From assembly GCF_018263855.1 (NCBI RefSeq), contig NZ_CP073318.1, forward strand, positions 5,456,001-5,520,000: 64,000 bases of DNA, read 5' to 3'. The notes beneath the pieces are model-generated. The model was not told where the DNA came from and made no database searches. It saw only the letters and a program-made list of their open reading frames with translations. Made by a program: the position numbers and the translations under genes. How positions within the stretch are numbered: the stretch's first letter is position 1; each line of letters opens with the position of its first letter. Of the stretch, positions 34,101 to 43,600 are shown piece by piece. This stretch comes from Kutzneria sp. CA-103260. GTDB lineage: Bacteria > Actinomycetota > Actinomycetes > Mycobacteriales > Pseudonocardiaceae.

Positions 34101-37100
34101 TCGAGAATGGCCGCGAACGGGATCTCCTGGTGGCTCTGGGCCCCGGTGACCCGGGTCCGCCCGTCGGCGATCAGCTCGGACAGCGTGGCGTCGAGCGGGA
34201 CGTCCAGCCGGATCGGCAGCAGGTCGGCGAGGCAACCGATCAGCGGCTCGGCCTCGGCCCGGTAGCGGCCGCCGACCGAGGTGCCGACCACCAGGTCCTG
34301 CTGGCAGCCGTAACGACGCAGCAGCGCCCCGAAACCGGCGACCAGCGCCGTGAACGGCGTCATGCCCTGGTTGCGGCACAAGGCCTTCAGCCGCGGCCCG
34401 AGCTCCGGCGCGAACAGCCGGTCGGTGTGCCGGGCCCGGTTGGACGCCGTGGCCGGCCGGGGATGGTCGGTGGCCGTCGCCGACAGCGCCGGCACGGCGT
34501 CGAGCGCCTGCCGCCAGTAGTCCAGGTGCGCCGCGGCCTCCGGCCCGGCCAGCCATTCCCGTTGCCACATCGCGTAGTCCGCGAACTGGACGGGAAGCGG
34601 CCGCGGCGGTTCGCCGCCCCCGGCGACCGCGATGTCGTAGCAGGTCTCCAGCTCCCGCAGGAAGATCGCCCACGACGAGTTGTCCGAGACGATGTGGTGC
34701 ATGCCCAGCAGCAGGTAGTGCAGCTCGGGCGACTCGGTCAGCAGGCGGACGCGCAGCAGCGGGCCCGACTCCAGGTTGTACGCGGCCTGCGAGTGCTCGT
34801 GGATGTACTCGTCGACGACGGCCGGCCGGTCGGCCTCGGGAAAGCCGCTGATGTCCAGCGCCGGCAGCCAGTGGTCGCTGCGGTCGTGGAAGACCACCGA
34901 CGGGCGGCCGTCCTCGTCCGGGAACGTCGACCGCAGCACCTCGTGCCGCCGGACGACGGCGGCGACCGCCGTGCGCAGCGCCGCCACGTCCAGCGGGCCG
35001 CGAAGCCGCGCGGCGAACGTGATGTTGAACCGGTTGGGCTCGTCGCCGAACCGGCTGGCGGTCCAATAGCGTTGCTGGGACAGGGAAAGCTCCAGCGGCC
35101 GGTCGCGCGGCACGACCGGGATCGGCGCCGGCTGGTCGGCCCCGCCCTCCCGGACCGCGTCGGCCAGGCGTTCGATCGTCGGCCCGGCGAAGAACGCGGT
35201 GAGCGGCACGACAGTGCCGAGCTCGTCGCGGATCGAGCCGAGCATCCGCAGGGCCAGCATCGAATGGCCGCCCGCCGCGAAGAAGTCCTCCCGCACGTCG
35301 CCGTGGGCGTCGGGCAGGAAGCCGCACCAGATTTCGGCGACCCGCCGCTCCAGGTCGTCCCTCGGGGCCACTCGCTCGTGCTCGGTGTCCTCGGCGGCGT
35401 CGGCGAAGGACAGCGTCCGCATGGCGACGGCGCTCGGCGAGGCCAGCTCGTTGGCGATGAACTCCAGCCTGGACCCGTCCAGCTGCACGGTGCGCAGTCC
35501 GGGGCGGCTGGTCGGCTCGTCCAGGGCCCAGAGGTGGGCGGTGAACCGTTCTCGGTCGTCCTGCGGGCAATAGACCACGGTCGCGTCGGGCCGGGCCTGC
35601 CGCGCGGTTTCCGCCACCTCGGGGCTGGTGGCCAGCAGCACGCGATTCGGCGCGGGCTCCGCCTTGGCGTCGGTGAGCACCACGAGCTCGTGGCCGGCGA
35701 CCGGGCGTGCGAGCCGGCGAACGACTTCGGTCGCGACCGCCGCCGAGAATTCCAGCGAGTACCCGTTCGCGTCGGACTTCCGTCCGGCGCGGGAAACCCG
35801 GTAGCGCGAGGTCCACTCCTCCGGCCGCACGACCTCGACGCCTTCGACGCCGGCGAGCGCGTCGGCCAACCGGTCGTCGCACGCCGTCAATGCGGTCGTG
35901 GCCTCGGACGGCGGGCAAATGCCCACCAGCACGGCTTTTCCAGCCAGCGCGGCCGCCCGTACGGCGGCGGCCAGGTCGTCGACCGCCGTCGACGCGTCGT
36001 CCGGACCCGACCGGCAGTCCTCCCAGCGCACCAGGCACACCGCGGCACCGTTCCGGTCCGGAGACAATGCCGCGGCCGCGGAGTCCGTCGCCACCAGGTC
36101 CGCCCGGGTGCGCAGGGTTCGCAGCCAGGTCCGCACGTTCTCGGTGACGTTCCCGGCGTCGAACGAGCTCCAGAGCCGGACCTCGTCCCGGCGCAGGCTC
36201 TCGGCCTCGCCGAGCGCGCGGTCGGGGTGGTCGAAGAGTTCGGTGAGGACCTGCGACAGCCGGGTGAACAGGCCCTCGATGGTGCCCGGCAGGTACAGCG
36301 AGGCGTCGAAACCGGCGGTGCCGACGACCCCGCCGCGGCGGTGGGTCAGCGAGACGAGCAGGTCGAAGTCGGCCGCGCCGGACTCCGCCCGCACCGGCGT
36401 GAACAGGTCGTCCTGCCCGTCCTGAAGCCAGGTGTCGTTGGTGCCGGACAGGCTGAACAGGATCTGGAACAGCGGGTTGCTGTTGAGCGACCGCGGCGGC
36501 GCGACGGCCTCGACGACCTGGACGAACGGCGCTTCCTGATGCTCGTAGGCCGCTACGAAGGCGCGGTGCGCCCGTCGCACGACCTCAGCCAGCGTCGGCT
36601 CCCCCGCGAGATCCATCCGCAGCACGACAGTGTTCTCGAAGCAGCCGATCAGCGGCTCGATCGCGGTGTGCACGCGGCCGGCCACCGGCACGCCCAGCAG
36701 GAAGTCGAACGATCCGGTCTCCCCGTGCAGCACGGCGGCGAATGCGGCCGTCATCACCACGTTCGGCGTGGTGCGTTCGGCCCGGGCGAACTCCTCCAGG
36801 CGGGCGACCAGCCCATCCGGGAAAGCGACTTCCCGCTGTCCGACCTCGCTGCCCGGCGACGCCGACCGTGGGAAATCGGTGGGCACGGTGGACAGTGCGG
36901 GCGCCTCGGCCAGCCGCTGCTTCCAGTAGTCGATCAGGTCGGCCATCGGCCGGCCGTCGAGCTTCGCGCGCTGGAACGCCGCCCAGTCCGTGTACTGGGC
37001 CGCGAGTGCGGGCAGGTCAGGGGTTCGGCCGTGCACGGCGGCCCGGTAGCAGGCCGTCAGCTCGTTCACGAACACATCGATCGACCAGCCGTCGAAGACG

Positions 37101-37633
37101 GCGTGGTTGACGACGATCGCCAGCACGTCCTGCTCGGGGCCGGCCAGCAGCACGGCCCGCAGCAGCGGCCCTTCGGCCAGGTCGAAGCGGTGCTGTCCGA
37201 GCCGGGCAATGTGGTCGGCTATCGCGTCGTCCTCGATCGGCACGACGGCCAGCTCCACCGAGTACGGCGGCATCACCGTCTGCCGAGGACCGTCGGGCTC
37301 CGTGCGGAAGACGGTGCGCAGCACGTGGTGCCGGCGCACGATCTCGTCGAGCGCCCGGCTCAGCGCCGGCCGGTCGGCCCGCCCGTTGACGCGCAGGGCG
37401 AACGGGATGTTGCGGGCCGGGCTGCCCGGGTCGATCTGGTCGAGGAACCACATGTGCTCCTGGGTGAAGGACAGCCGCGTCGGCTCCCCCGCCCGGCCGG
37501 TGTGCTCCGGCGGGAAGCGGACGGCCGACCCGGCCTGGTCCCGTTCCCGCAGCTTGGCCAGCAGCCGCCGCCGTTGCTCCGGCGCGAGCCCGCCGACGAT
37601 GGCCTTGAGATCCTCACTCGCGGTCCCGCTCAC
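31142..37633 (-). CDS. Adenylation-less NRPS: C-[FkbH-like]-PCP-C-[FkbH-like]-PCP-E
   Basis: A 2163-aa synthetase. C1 covers about 45-480 (NHAVFDG near 178; first His of HHxxxDG is Asn). At 500-745 there is a shortened FkbH-like domain (AVCLVRWEDCRS near 530). PCP1 has GGHS near 788. C2 covers about 850-1270 (HHIVSDN near 981). At 1302-1600 there is a second, fuller FkbH-like domain (ASTFTAEP, FAPFSQIVQPLLDP near 1341, RMPYSREAYAVLGTAIA). PCP2 has GGDS near 1670. The C terminus (about 1710-2163) is an epimerase-type domain (HHLAVDG near 1858, TVGWFQTQYP, FNYMGEF near 2079), but its EGHGRE box reads ITLGRPD. No adenylation core motif is present. Both FkbH-like domains stop where the HAD nucleophile should be (VVLTDAKAE, VVVGPNVAMT). 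Loading must occur in trans; two free A domains exist in the cluster. Confidence 0.9.
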   Translation of the reverse strand: MSGTASEDLKAIVGGLAPEQRRRLLAKLRERDQAGSAVRFPPEHTGRAGEPTRLSFTQEHMWFLDQIDPGSPARNIPFALRVNGRADRPALSRALDEIVRRHHVLRTVFRTEPDGPRQTVMPPYSVELAVVPIEDDAIADHIARLGQHRFDLAEGPLLRAVLLAGPEQDVLAIVVNHAVFDGWSIDVFVNELTACYRAAVHGRTPDLPALAAQYTDWAAFQRAKLDGRPMADLIDYWKQRLAEAPALSTVPTDFPRSASPGSEVGQREVAFPDGLVARLEEFARAERTTPNVVMTAAFAAVLHGETGSFDFLLGVPVAGRVHTAIEPLIGCFENTVVLRMDLAGEPTLAEVVRRAHRAFVAAYEHQEAPFVQVVEAVAPPRSLNSNPLFQILFSLSGTNDTWLQDGQDDLFTPVRAESGAADFDLLVSLTHRRGGVVGTAGFDASLYLPGTIEGLFTRLSQVLTELFDHPDRALGEAESLRRDEVRLWSSFDAGNVTENVRTWLRTLRTRADLVATDSAAAALSPDRNGAAVCLVRWEDCRSGPDDASTAVDDLAAAVRAAALAGKAVLVGICPPSEATTALTACDDRLADALAGVEGVEVVRPEEWTSRYRVSRAGRKSDANGYSLEFSAAVATEVVRRLARPVAGHELVVLTDAKAEPAPNRVLLATSPEVAETARQARPDATVVYCPQDDRERFTAHLWALDEPTSRPGLRTVQLDGSRLEFIANELASPSAVAMRTLSFADAAEDTEHERVAPRDDLERRVAEIWCGFLPDAHGDVREDFFAAGGHSMLALRMLGSIRDELGTVVPLTAFFAGPTIERLADAVREGGADQPAPIPVVPRDRPLELSLSQQRYWTASRFGDEPNRFNITFAARLRGPLDVAALRTAVAAVVRRHEVLRSTFPDEDGRPSVVFHDRSDHWLPALDISGFPEADRPAVVDEYIHEHSQAAYNLESGPLLRVRLLTESPELHYLLLGMHHIVSDNSSWAIFLRELETCYDIAVAGGGEPPRPLPVQFADYAMWQREWLAGPEAAAHLDYWRQALDAVPALSATATDHPRPATASNRARHTDRLFAPELGPRLKALCRNQGMTPFTALVAGFGALLRRYGCQQDLVVGTSVGGRYRAEAEPLIGCLADLLPIRLDVPLDATLSELIADGRTRVTGAQSHQEIPFAAILDEVRPARGAANHPLFQCVVNYIEPSVAAVGGIALEALDVPDSGLDFDLFLTVSWSGERLRASLRYAADLFEPATVAAMLAAFEALLADAVAGTGLAVGEVPLGADFSLPLVAPLLPVTAESAPAQVIGVASTFTAEPVTAGVEFWLGAFGARAELEFAPFSQIVQPLLDPSGPLHAEPEARNVLLVRWQDLLPTVASGRMRPGAAITALDRALHELLDAVRQHRQWSQSPLVIGICPASAAYRDPTWDALFAGAAGRFADSARRVPDVVVTDLGQQMPVFRVAEIDDPVGDDLARMPYSREAYAVLGTAIAFALAECPPVRTVVVGPNVAMTDGLVRHLRGHLRAGRRIAVAAEQLPAALAHPRSELLSPQGLSCVRDGVVLVRDQAAAGELDATSPDLAVMVAPAGEPDAPIWSEYGPTARRLPAAVTRELARATDAGALLELVSGNRSGSTDADDHVAPETAEEQALADIVTDLLRVRTVSVTGDFFALGGDSLLAIQLVSRAARAGILLTPRMILAHRDIRSLARAAGGGMGATAAEHSGPFEPIPGQRWFLDEIAPTMPNPSHYNHPYYVSLSRPVAPAHVEQALAVLLRRHESLRTRYERTGDTWTAQIVPTPDQIDLVCHDLSDLDPQAKDERLLELTSAAQTTLDLAAGPVHRAMHFDLGPDEPQRLFLLNHHLAVDGVSRGILLNELELLLDQLEAGKDPMLPEPGTSLSTWAQRSVEYAASPELRQETEFWLAQGRPADSSLAVDLVGRPVTIDTIRIARTAVSPARTARLRELARRSGLRFPHLLAAAVATQVARWSGGDSGSMYIITLGRPDTLPDVDVSQTVGWFQTQYPAAFTVPADAGAVERARSVGNQLNRAPDGGVGYGTLLYQSPWQDVRQRLRNMPKPQVSFNYMGEFGLNDAAPGAERFVPARGSFGHSMDERAAWPNLLDFMVTAHGDGLRIEANYSHNVFRGRTVDRMLGELAAEFDRMIQDEEL

Positions 37634-40600
37634 TGCGTCGCTCCCTCACCCGCGTCGTCGAGTCCGGCGAGCTGCGCCCGCAGCTCGTCGGCCGGCAGCT
37701 CGCCCAACCGCGCCACCAGTGCCTCCAGTTCGGCGTCGGACGCCTCCGCCGCGCACACCCGGTCGACCTCGGCGGCCAGGCCGGCGATCGTCGGGTGCTC
37801 GAACAGCAGCTGCACCGACAGCTCCACGCCCAGCTCCGAGCCGATGCGGGCCAGGATCCGGGTGGCCAGCAGCGAATGGCCGCCCAGGCCGAAGAAGTCG
37901 TCGTGCAGCCCGGGGCGGTCGATGCCCATCAGCTGCCGCCACACATCGGTGACCAGGGTCTGGGTGTCGGTCAGCCCCGGCTCCGCCACGCTCGGCACCG
38001 GTTGCGAAGCCTCCGTCTCGCCCGCGTCCGGCACGTCCGTGGGCAGGGCGATCCAGTGCCGGGCCCGCTCGAACGGGTACACCGGCAGCGGCACCCGCCG
38101 GCCACCCTGTCCGACCGCCGCCTCGTCGAGGTCCACACCCTCGACCCAGAGGGCCGCCCAGGACCGGGCCAGCGAATCCGCGGTGATCTCCCGATTCCGG
38201 GTGGACGAGCTCACCGCGACGTGACCGTTGGCCGCCAACCCGTGCTGGCCGGCGAAGCTGGTCAGTGTCACGCCGGGGCCGACCTCCAGCAACACCTGTC
38301 GGTCCCGTTCCAGCAGGGTGCGCATGCCGTCGTGGAATCGGACCGGCCGGCGCAGCTGCGCGGCCCAGTAGCCGGGATCCGTGGTCTGCTCGTCAGTGAT
38401 CCACGTGCCGGTCACGTTGGACACGAACGGGATTCGCGGCGGGCTGAGCCGCACACCCGCCACCACGTCGGCGTATTCGTCGGCGATGGGCTGCATCATG
38501 GCCGAGTGGAAGGCGTGCGAGGTGTGCAGCCGCCGCGTGGCCACGCCACGCTCGGCCAACACCTGTTCCGCGGCGGCGATCCGGTCGTCCGGCCCGGACA
38601 GCACGCTCAGACCCGGCGCGTTGTGTGCGGCGACATCAACGCCGGGTACTTCCGGCAGGTCGTCGGCCGCGGCCTCGACGGCCAGCATCGAGCCGGTGGG
38701 CAGGCCGTCCATCAGCCGGCCGCGTTCGCAGACCAGCGCCATGGCGTCGCTCAGGTCCATCACTCCGGCCAGCACCGCGGCCGCGTACTCGCCGATGCTG
38801 TGCCCGATCATCGCCCGCGGCCGGATTCCCCGGTGCCACCACAGCATCGCGGTCGCGTATTCGACGGCGAACAGCGCCGGTTGCGCGTCGCGGGTCCGCT
38901 TCAGCGTCTCCGCACCATCCACTGTGGTCAGTGCGGCCACCAGGTCGAGGCCTAGCCGGTCGCCGGCCAGCTTGGCGCATTCGTCCACGCAGTCCCGGAA
39001 GACGCCGCCGGCGTGATAGGGCTCCGCGGCCATGCCGGCCTGCTGTGTTCCCTGGCCGGGGAACATCAGCACCACCTCGCGGTGGACCGGGCCGGATCCG
39101 CGTCGGACGTCCGAACCGTCCAAAGCGGACTGTGCTGCCTCGGAACTGTTGGTCACCACGGCCATTCGGTGCCCGAGCCGGCGACGTCCCGTTGCCAGCG
39201 TGTGCGCGACGTCGCGCAGATCGAGGTCCGGGTTCGCGCCGAGGTGCCCGGCCAGGTTCCGCCGCCCGGTCTCCAGCGCATCCGGCGAGGCCGCCGACAG
39301 CACCAGCACCTCCGGCCCTCCGAGCGCGGCCCGGGGCGGGGCGCTGGGCGTCGGCGGCTGCTCGACGATCACGTGCACGCTCGTGCCGCCCATGCCGAAG
39401 GAGCTGACGCCGGCCCGGCGCACGTCGAACGACCGTGGCCACGGCTGAGCGGTCGGGCTGACCTGGAACGGACTCCGCTCAAGCGCCGAATCCGGGTTCG
39501 GCCGGGTGAAGTGCGGGCTCGGCGGGATCACGCCGTCCCGCACGGTGATCACCGCCTTGATGAACCCGGCGATCCCGGCGGCGGCGTCCAGGTGCCCGAC
39601 CAGGGATTTCACCGAACCAAGCGCGCACCAGGGCTCGGTGTCGGAACCGGCGTCGAACGCGGCGGTGAGCGCCTCCACCTCGACCGCGTCGCCCAACGGA
39701 GTCGCGCTGCCGTGGCCCTCGACGTAACCGATGGTTTTCGGATCGACGTCGGCGACGTCCAGGGCCGCGCGGATCACGGCGGTCTGGCCCTCGGCGCCCG
39801 GCGCGGTGAATCCCACCCGAGCCGCGCCGTCGTTGCCGACCGCCGAGCCCAGCACGACCGCATGGACCGTGTCGCCATCCCGGATCGCGTCCGCGAGGCG
39901 CTTGAGCACCACGACGCCGACGCCGTTGCCGCCGACGGTGCCGTTCGCGGCCGCGTCGAACGACCGGCACTCACCGTCCGGCGACATGATGCCGCCGGCC
40001 TGGTGGACCGCCCCTTCGGCCTGCGGCAGCCGAATCGCCGCCCCGCCGACGAGGGCCAGGTCGCAGTCGCGGCTGATCAGCGCCTGGCTGGCCAGGTGCA
40101 CGCCCAGCAGCGAGCTGGAGCAGGCCGACTGGACGACGACCGAGGGGCCGCGCAGGTCCATCGCGTAGCTGACCCGGGCGGCCAGCGAGTCCTTGTCGTT
40201 GGACAGCAGCAGCTGATGCGCGCCGACGTCGGCCACCAGCCACGGCTGGGTCAGCAGATGCCGGATCAGGTAGCTGCTCAGGCTGGCGCTCGCGTAGACA
40301 CCGACCAGCTGCCCCGCGTCCGGCCGGCCCGCTTGCCCGGCGTCCTCCAGGGCGTGCCAGCAGCATTCCAGGAACACCCGCTGCTGCGGGTCGAGCAGGG
40401 CCGCGTCCATCGGCGTGTAGCCGAAGAACTCGGCGTCGAACAGCTCGGGGCCGTCGATCCGGCCCCGGCCCCGGATGTAGTCGGGGCGGTTGTAGGTCGA
40501 CGCGGGCACGCCGAGCGCGTCCAGCTCCTCGTCGGTGGAGCGGGTGAGGGCGTTGCGGCCCTCCCGGATCAGCGTCTCGAACTCGTGGATGTCGGCGGCT

Positions 40601-40659
40601 CCGGGAAACCGGCCGGCCATGCCGACCACCGCGACTTCGAGACCGGACGGCTCACTCAT
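37630..40659 (-). CDS. Type I polyketide synthase module KS-AT-PCP
   Basis: A 1009-aa PKS module that adds one malonyl unit. The KS has the active Cys in QSACSSSLLG near 176, His in VEGHGSATPLGD near 310 and KSLVGHLDAAAG near 348. The AT has GHSIGEYAAAVLAG near 621 and the HAFHS motif near 720, which in AT domains indicates malonyl-CoA. A PCP-like carrier follows (FGLGGHSLLATRI, Ser near 925). There is no KR, DH or ER, so the beta-keto group is left unless modified in trans. ATG 40659 overlaps the stop of the preceding NRPS gene by 8 bp and has GGGGA upstream; the next NRPS starts inside its stop codon (GTGA). Confidence 0.93.
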   Translation of the reverse strand: MSEPSGLEVAVVGMAGRFPGAADIHEFETLIREGRNALTRSTDEELDALGVPASTYNRPDYIRGRGRIDGPELFDAEFFGYTPMDAALLDPQQRVFLECCWHALEDAGQAGRPDAGQLVGVYASASLSSYLIRHLLTQPWLVADVGAHQLLLSNDKDSLAARVSYAMDLRGPSVVVQSACSSSLLGVHLASQALISRDCDLALVGGAAIRLPQAEGAVHQAGGIMSPDGECRSFDAAANGTVGGNGVGVVVLKRLADAIRDGDTVHAVVLGSAVGNDGAARVGFTAPGAEGQTAVIRAALDVADVDPKTIGYVEGHGSATPLGDAVEVEALTAAFDAGSDTEPWCALGSVKSLVGHLDAAAGIAGFIKAVITVRDGVIPPSPHFTRPNPDSALERSPFQVSPTAQPWPRSFDVRRAGVSSFGMGGTSVHVIVEQPPTPSAPPRAALGGPEVLVLSAASPDALETGRRNLAGHLGANPDLDLRDVAHTLATGRRRLGHRMAVVTNSSEAAQSALDGSDVRRGSGPVHREVVLMFPGQGTQQAGMAAEPYHAGGVFRDCVDECAKLAGDRLGLDLVAALTTVDGAETLKRTRDAQPALFAVEYATAMLWWHRGIRPRAMIGHSIGEYAAAVLAGVMDLSDAMALVCERGRLMDGLPTGSMLAVEAAADDLPEVPGVDVAAHNAPGLSVLSGPDDRIAAAEQVLAERGVATRRLHTSHAFHSAMMQPIADEYADVVAGVRLSPPRIPFVSNVTGTWITDEQTTDPGYWAAQLRRPVRFHDGMRTLLERDRQVLLEVGPGVTLTSFAGQHGLAANGHVAVSSSTRNREITADSLARSWAALWVEGVDLDEAAVGQGGRRVPLPVYPFERARHWIALPTDVPDAGETEASQPVPSVAEPGLTDTQTLVTDVWRQLMGIDRPGLHDDFFGLGGHSLLATRILARIGSELGVELSVQLLFEHPTIAGLAAEVDRVCAAEASDAELEALVARLGELPADELRAQLAGLDDAGEGATQ

Positions 40660-43600
40660 CGGCATTCCCCTCGGTCCGGCCGTCACGCCGCCGCGCGCGC
40701 AGCGCCGCGGTGCGGAGGCGTTGCTCACGGGCTCCCGCCCGCACGGCGGGCGACGGCTCCCGGCTCTCGCCGCCCAGGTGCACAGCGAGGCTGTGGATCG
40801 TCGGATGGCGCAGCAGGGTCAGCGCGGTGACCGGCCGGCCCAGCCGTTCCCGGAGCACGGCCGCCACCCGGCTGATCAGCAGCGAATTGCCGCCCAGGTC
40901 GAAGAAGTTGTCGTCGGCGGAGACGGCCCGCACCCGCAGGATCTCGCGCCAGGCGTCCGCGACCACGGTCTCGACCGCGCCCATGTCATCGGCGGTGGCA
41001 GGCGCCGGCGGTTCGACCGGCGCGGCCAGCGCCTCCAGCGCCCGGTGGTCGGTCTTGCCGCTGGCGTTCTGCGGCATCTCACGGACGGCCACGAACCGGG
41101 CCGGGATCATGTACTCGGGCAGCACCACCCGCAGCGCCTCCCGCAGCCCCCGCTCGTCGAGCGGCCCGGGGCCGGCGGGCGTCACGTAGGCCACCAGTCG
41201 GACGTCGCCGGGGCCGAACTCCTTGGTCACCACGGCGCAGGCCCGCACGCCCGGCTGTCGGCCCAGCTGGTGCTGGATCTCGCCCAGCTCGACCCGGATG
41301 CCCCGGACCTTGGCCTGGCCGTCGGCCCGGCCGAAGCACTCCAACACGCCGTCCGGGCGGAACCGGACGATGTCCCCGGTTCGGTACAGCCGGGCGCCCG
41401 GGCGGCCGCTGAACGGATCGGGCACGAACTGGCGGGCGGTCAGCGCCGGCCGGTCCAGGTAGCCGCGGGCCAGCGAACCGCCGCCGATGTACAGCTCGCC
41501 GCGAACCCCCGGCGGCACCGGCCGCAGGTGGCCGTCGAGCACGTAAACGTCCTCATTGGACAGTGGTCGGCCGATCGGGGCGGTGGGCTCCAGCCGCACG
41601 CACGGCTCGACCGTGGAGATCACGGTCGTCTCGGTCGGACCGTACGCGAAAAGCAGGCGCCGACCTTCCGACCACTCGTACGCGAGCTCGGGTGGCACCA
41701 TTTCGCTGCCCACCACCAACGTCGTCAGGCCGGTGACCTGGTCCGGACGCAGCATGGACAACACCGTCGGCGACAGCAGCGCGGCGGTCACGCCCCGGGC
41801 CCGGATGGTCTCCTCCAACTCGGGCCCGGGCTGGATCGCCGGCCGCGGCGCGCACACCAGCTCGGCGCCGTTGGCCAAGGCCAGCAGGAACTCGGCCACC
41901 GAGGCGTCGAAGCCGACAGAGGCGAACTGGAGCACCCGGTCGGCCGCCGTCAGCCCGGTGGCGTGGGTGAGGCCGAACAGGGTGTTCACCGCCGCCGCGT
42001 GAGCCACGGCGACGCCCTTCGGCTGGCCGGTCGATCCGGACGTGTAGATCACGTAGGCCAGGTCGTCCGAGGTCGCGGTGCTCGGCCGCCGCTCGGCGGT
42101 CGCACCAGCGGCATGGACGTCGATCACCTTGGCCGGCAGCCGGTCCATGAGCGCACCGGTGGTCACGACGACGTCGGCGCCGGCGTCCGCGAGCACGGTT
42201 GCCGACCGTGCCGGCGGCTGATCCACGTCTACCGGAACGTAAGCGCCGCCGGCCTTCCACACGGCGAGCACGGCGACCGCCAGCTCGACACCGCGCGGTA
42301 GGCAGATCCCGACCCGCCGATCACGGCTGATCCCGTTGGCGCGCAGGACATGTGCGAGCCCGTTGGCCGCGTCGTCCAACTCGCGGTAGGTGAGCACGGT
42401 GTCGCCGCAGGACACGGCGCGAGCCATCGGCGTGCGATCCGCCTGGTCCTCGAACAACTCGTGGAGCAGCGTGGCCGGGCGGGTCTCACGCTCACCGCGG
42501 CCCCAGTCGTTGACCAACCGGTCCAGGTCGGCCGGAGGAAGTACCGGCAGCGCGGCGAGATCACGATCGGGGTCGGCCAGCGCGGCGGTGAGCAGGCAGC
42601 GCAGGTGCTCCAGCAGCCGCGCCATCGTGTCGGGCTCGAACAGGTCCGTGTCGAACTCCAGCCAGCAGCGCACGGAGTCGGTGTCGAGCGCGTAGGTCAG
42701 GCCGAGGTCGCATCGGGCGGCCGCGGTGTGCACGGGCACGATCTCCGCCTCGGCGCGGCCGAGCCGGAAACCGTCGGCGTGGGTGTTCTGGATGGCGCAC
42801 AGCACCTGGATCACCGGGTGGTGCGAGGTGTCGCGCTCGGGGTTGAGGGCCTCGACCACCGACTCGAACGGGAACTCCTGGTGCCGCTGGGCACCGGTGA
42901 CCGTGTCCATCGCGGCGGTGACGAGCGTCCGGAAGGTCGAGCCCTGCGGCGCCCGGCTGCGCAACACCACCGTGTTGACGAACAGGCCGATCGCGTCCAC
43001 GCCGCGAACACCGTCCCGATTGGACACCGCGGTGCCGACCAACAGGTCGTCACGGCCGGAGTAGCGGTGCAGCAACGCCGCGAAACCGGCGAACAGCACG
43101 GCAAACGGCGTGACCCGGTTGACCCGGGCGAACTCCGCGACGTCGCCGGCCAGCCGGCCGGGCCAGCAGGCCTCGGCGACGTCGCCACACATCCGGGCCA
43201 CCGTCCGGCGCGGCCGGTCGAGCGGCAGGTCCAGCACGGTCGGCGCGCCGGCCAGCTGCGTTGTCCAGTACGCCAGCGAGCCCGCCCGCCGGCGGGCGGT
43301 GTGCTCGCTCTGGGCCTGGGCGAGCTCGGCGAAGGTCGGCAGCTCGGCGAAGGTCGGCAGCCGCCCGGACTCGCACAGCGACTCGTAGCACCGCATGAGG
43401 TCGGCGAAGAACACCCGCATGCTCCAGCCGCCGTCGGCGACGATGTGGTGCGCCGTCACCAGAAGCAGCGCCTGGCCCCCGGCGAACCGGACCAGCCGGG
43501 CCCGCAGCGGCGGGGCGTCGGCCAGCGCGAACGGCCGGCCGGCCTCCTCGGCGGCGTAGGCCTCGGCCGCCTCCGACTGGTCGGCGTCGTCGGCCGCGGT

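Noticed and set aside
33578..38224. A 1548-codon plus-strand open frame opposite the NRPS and PKS genes
   Set aside because: Antisense shadow; all domain motifs lie on the minus strand.
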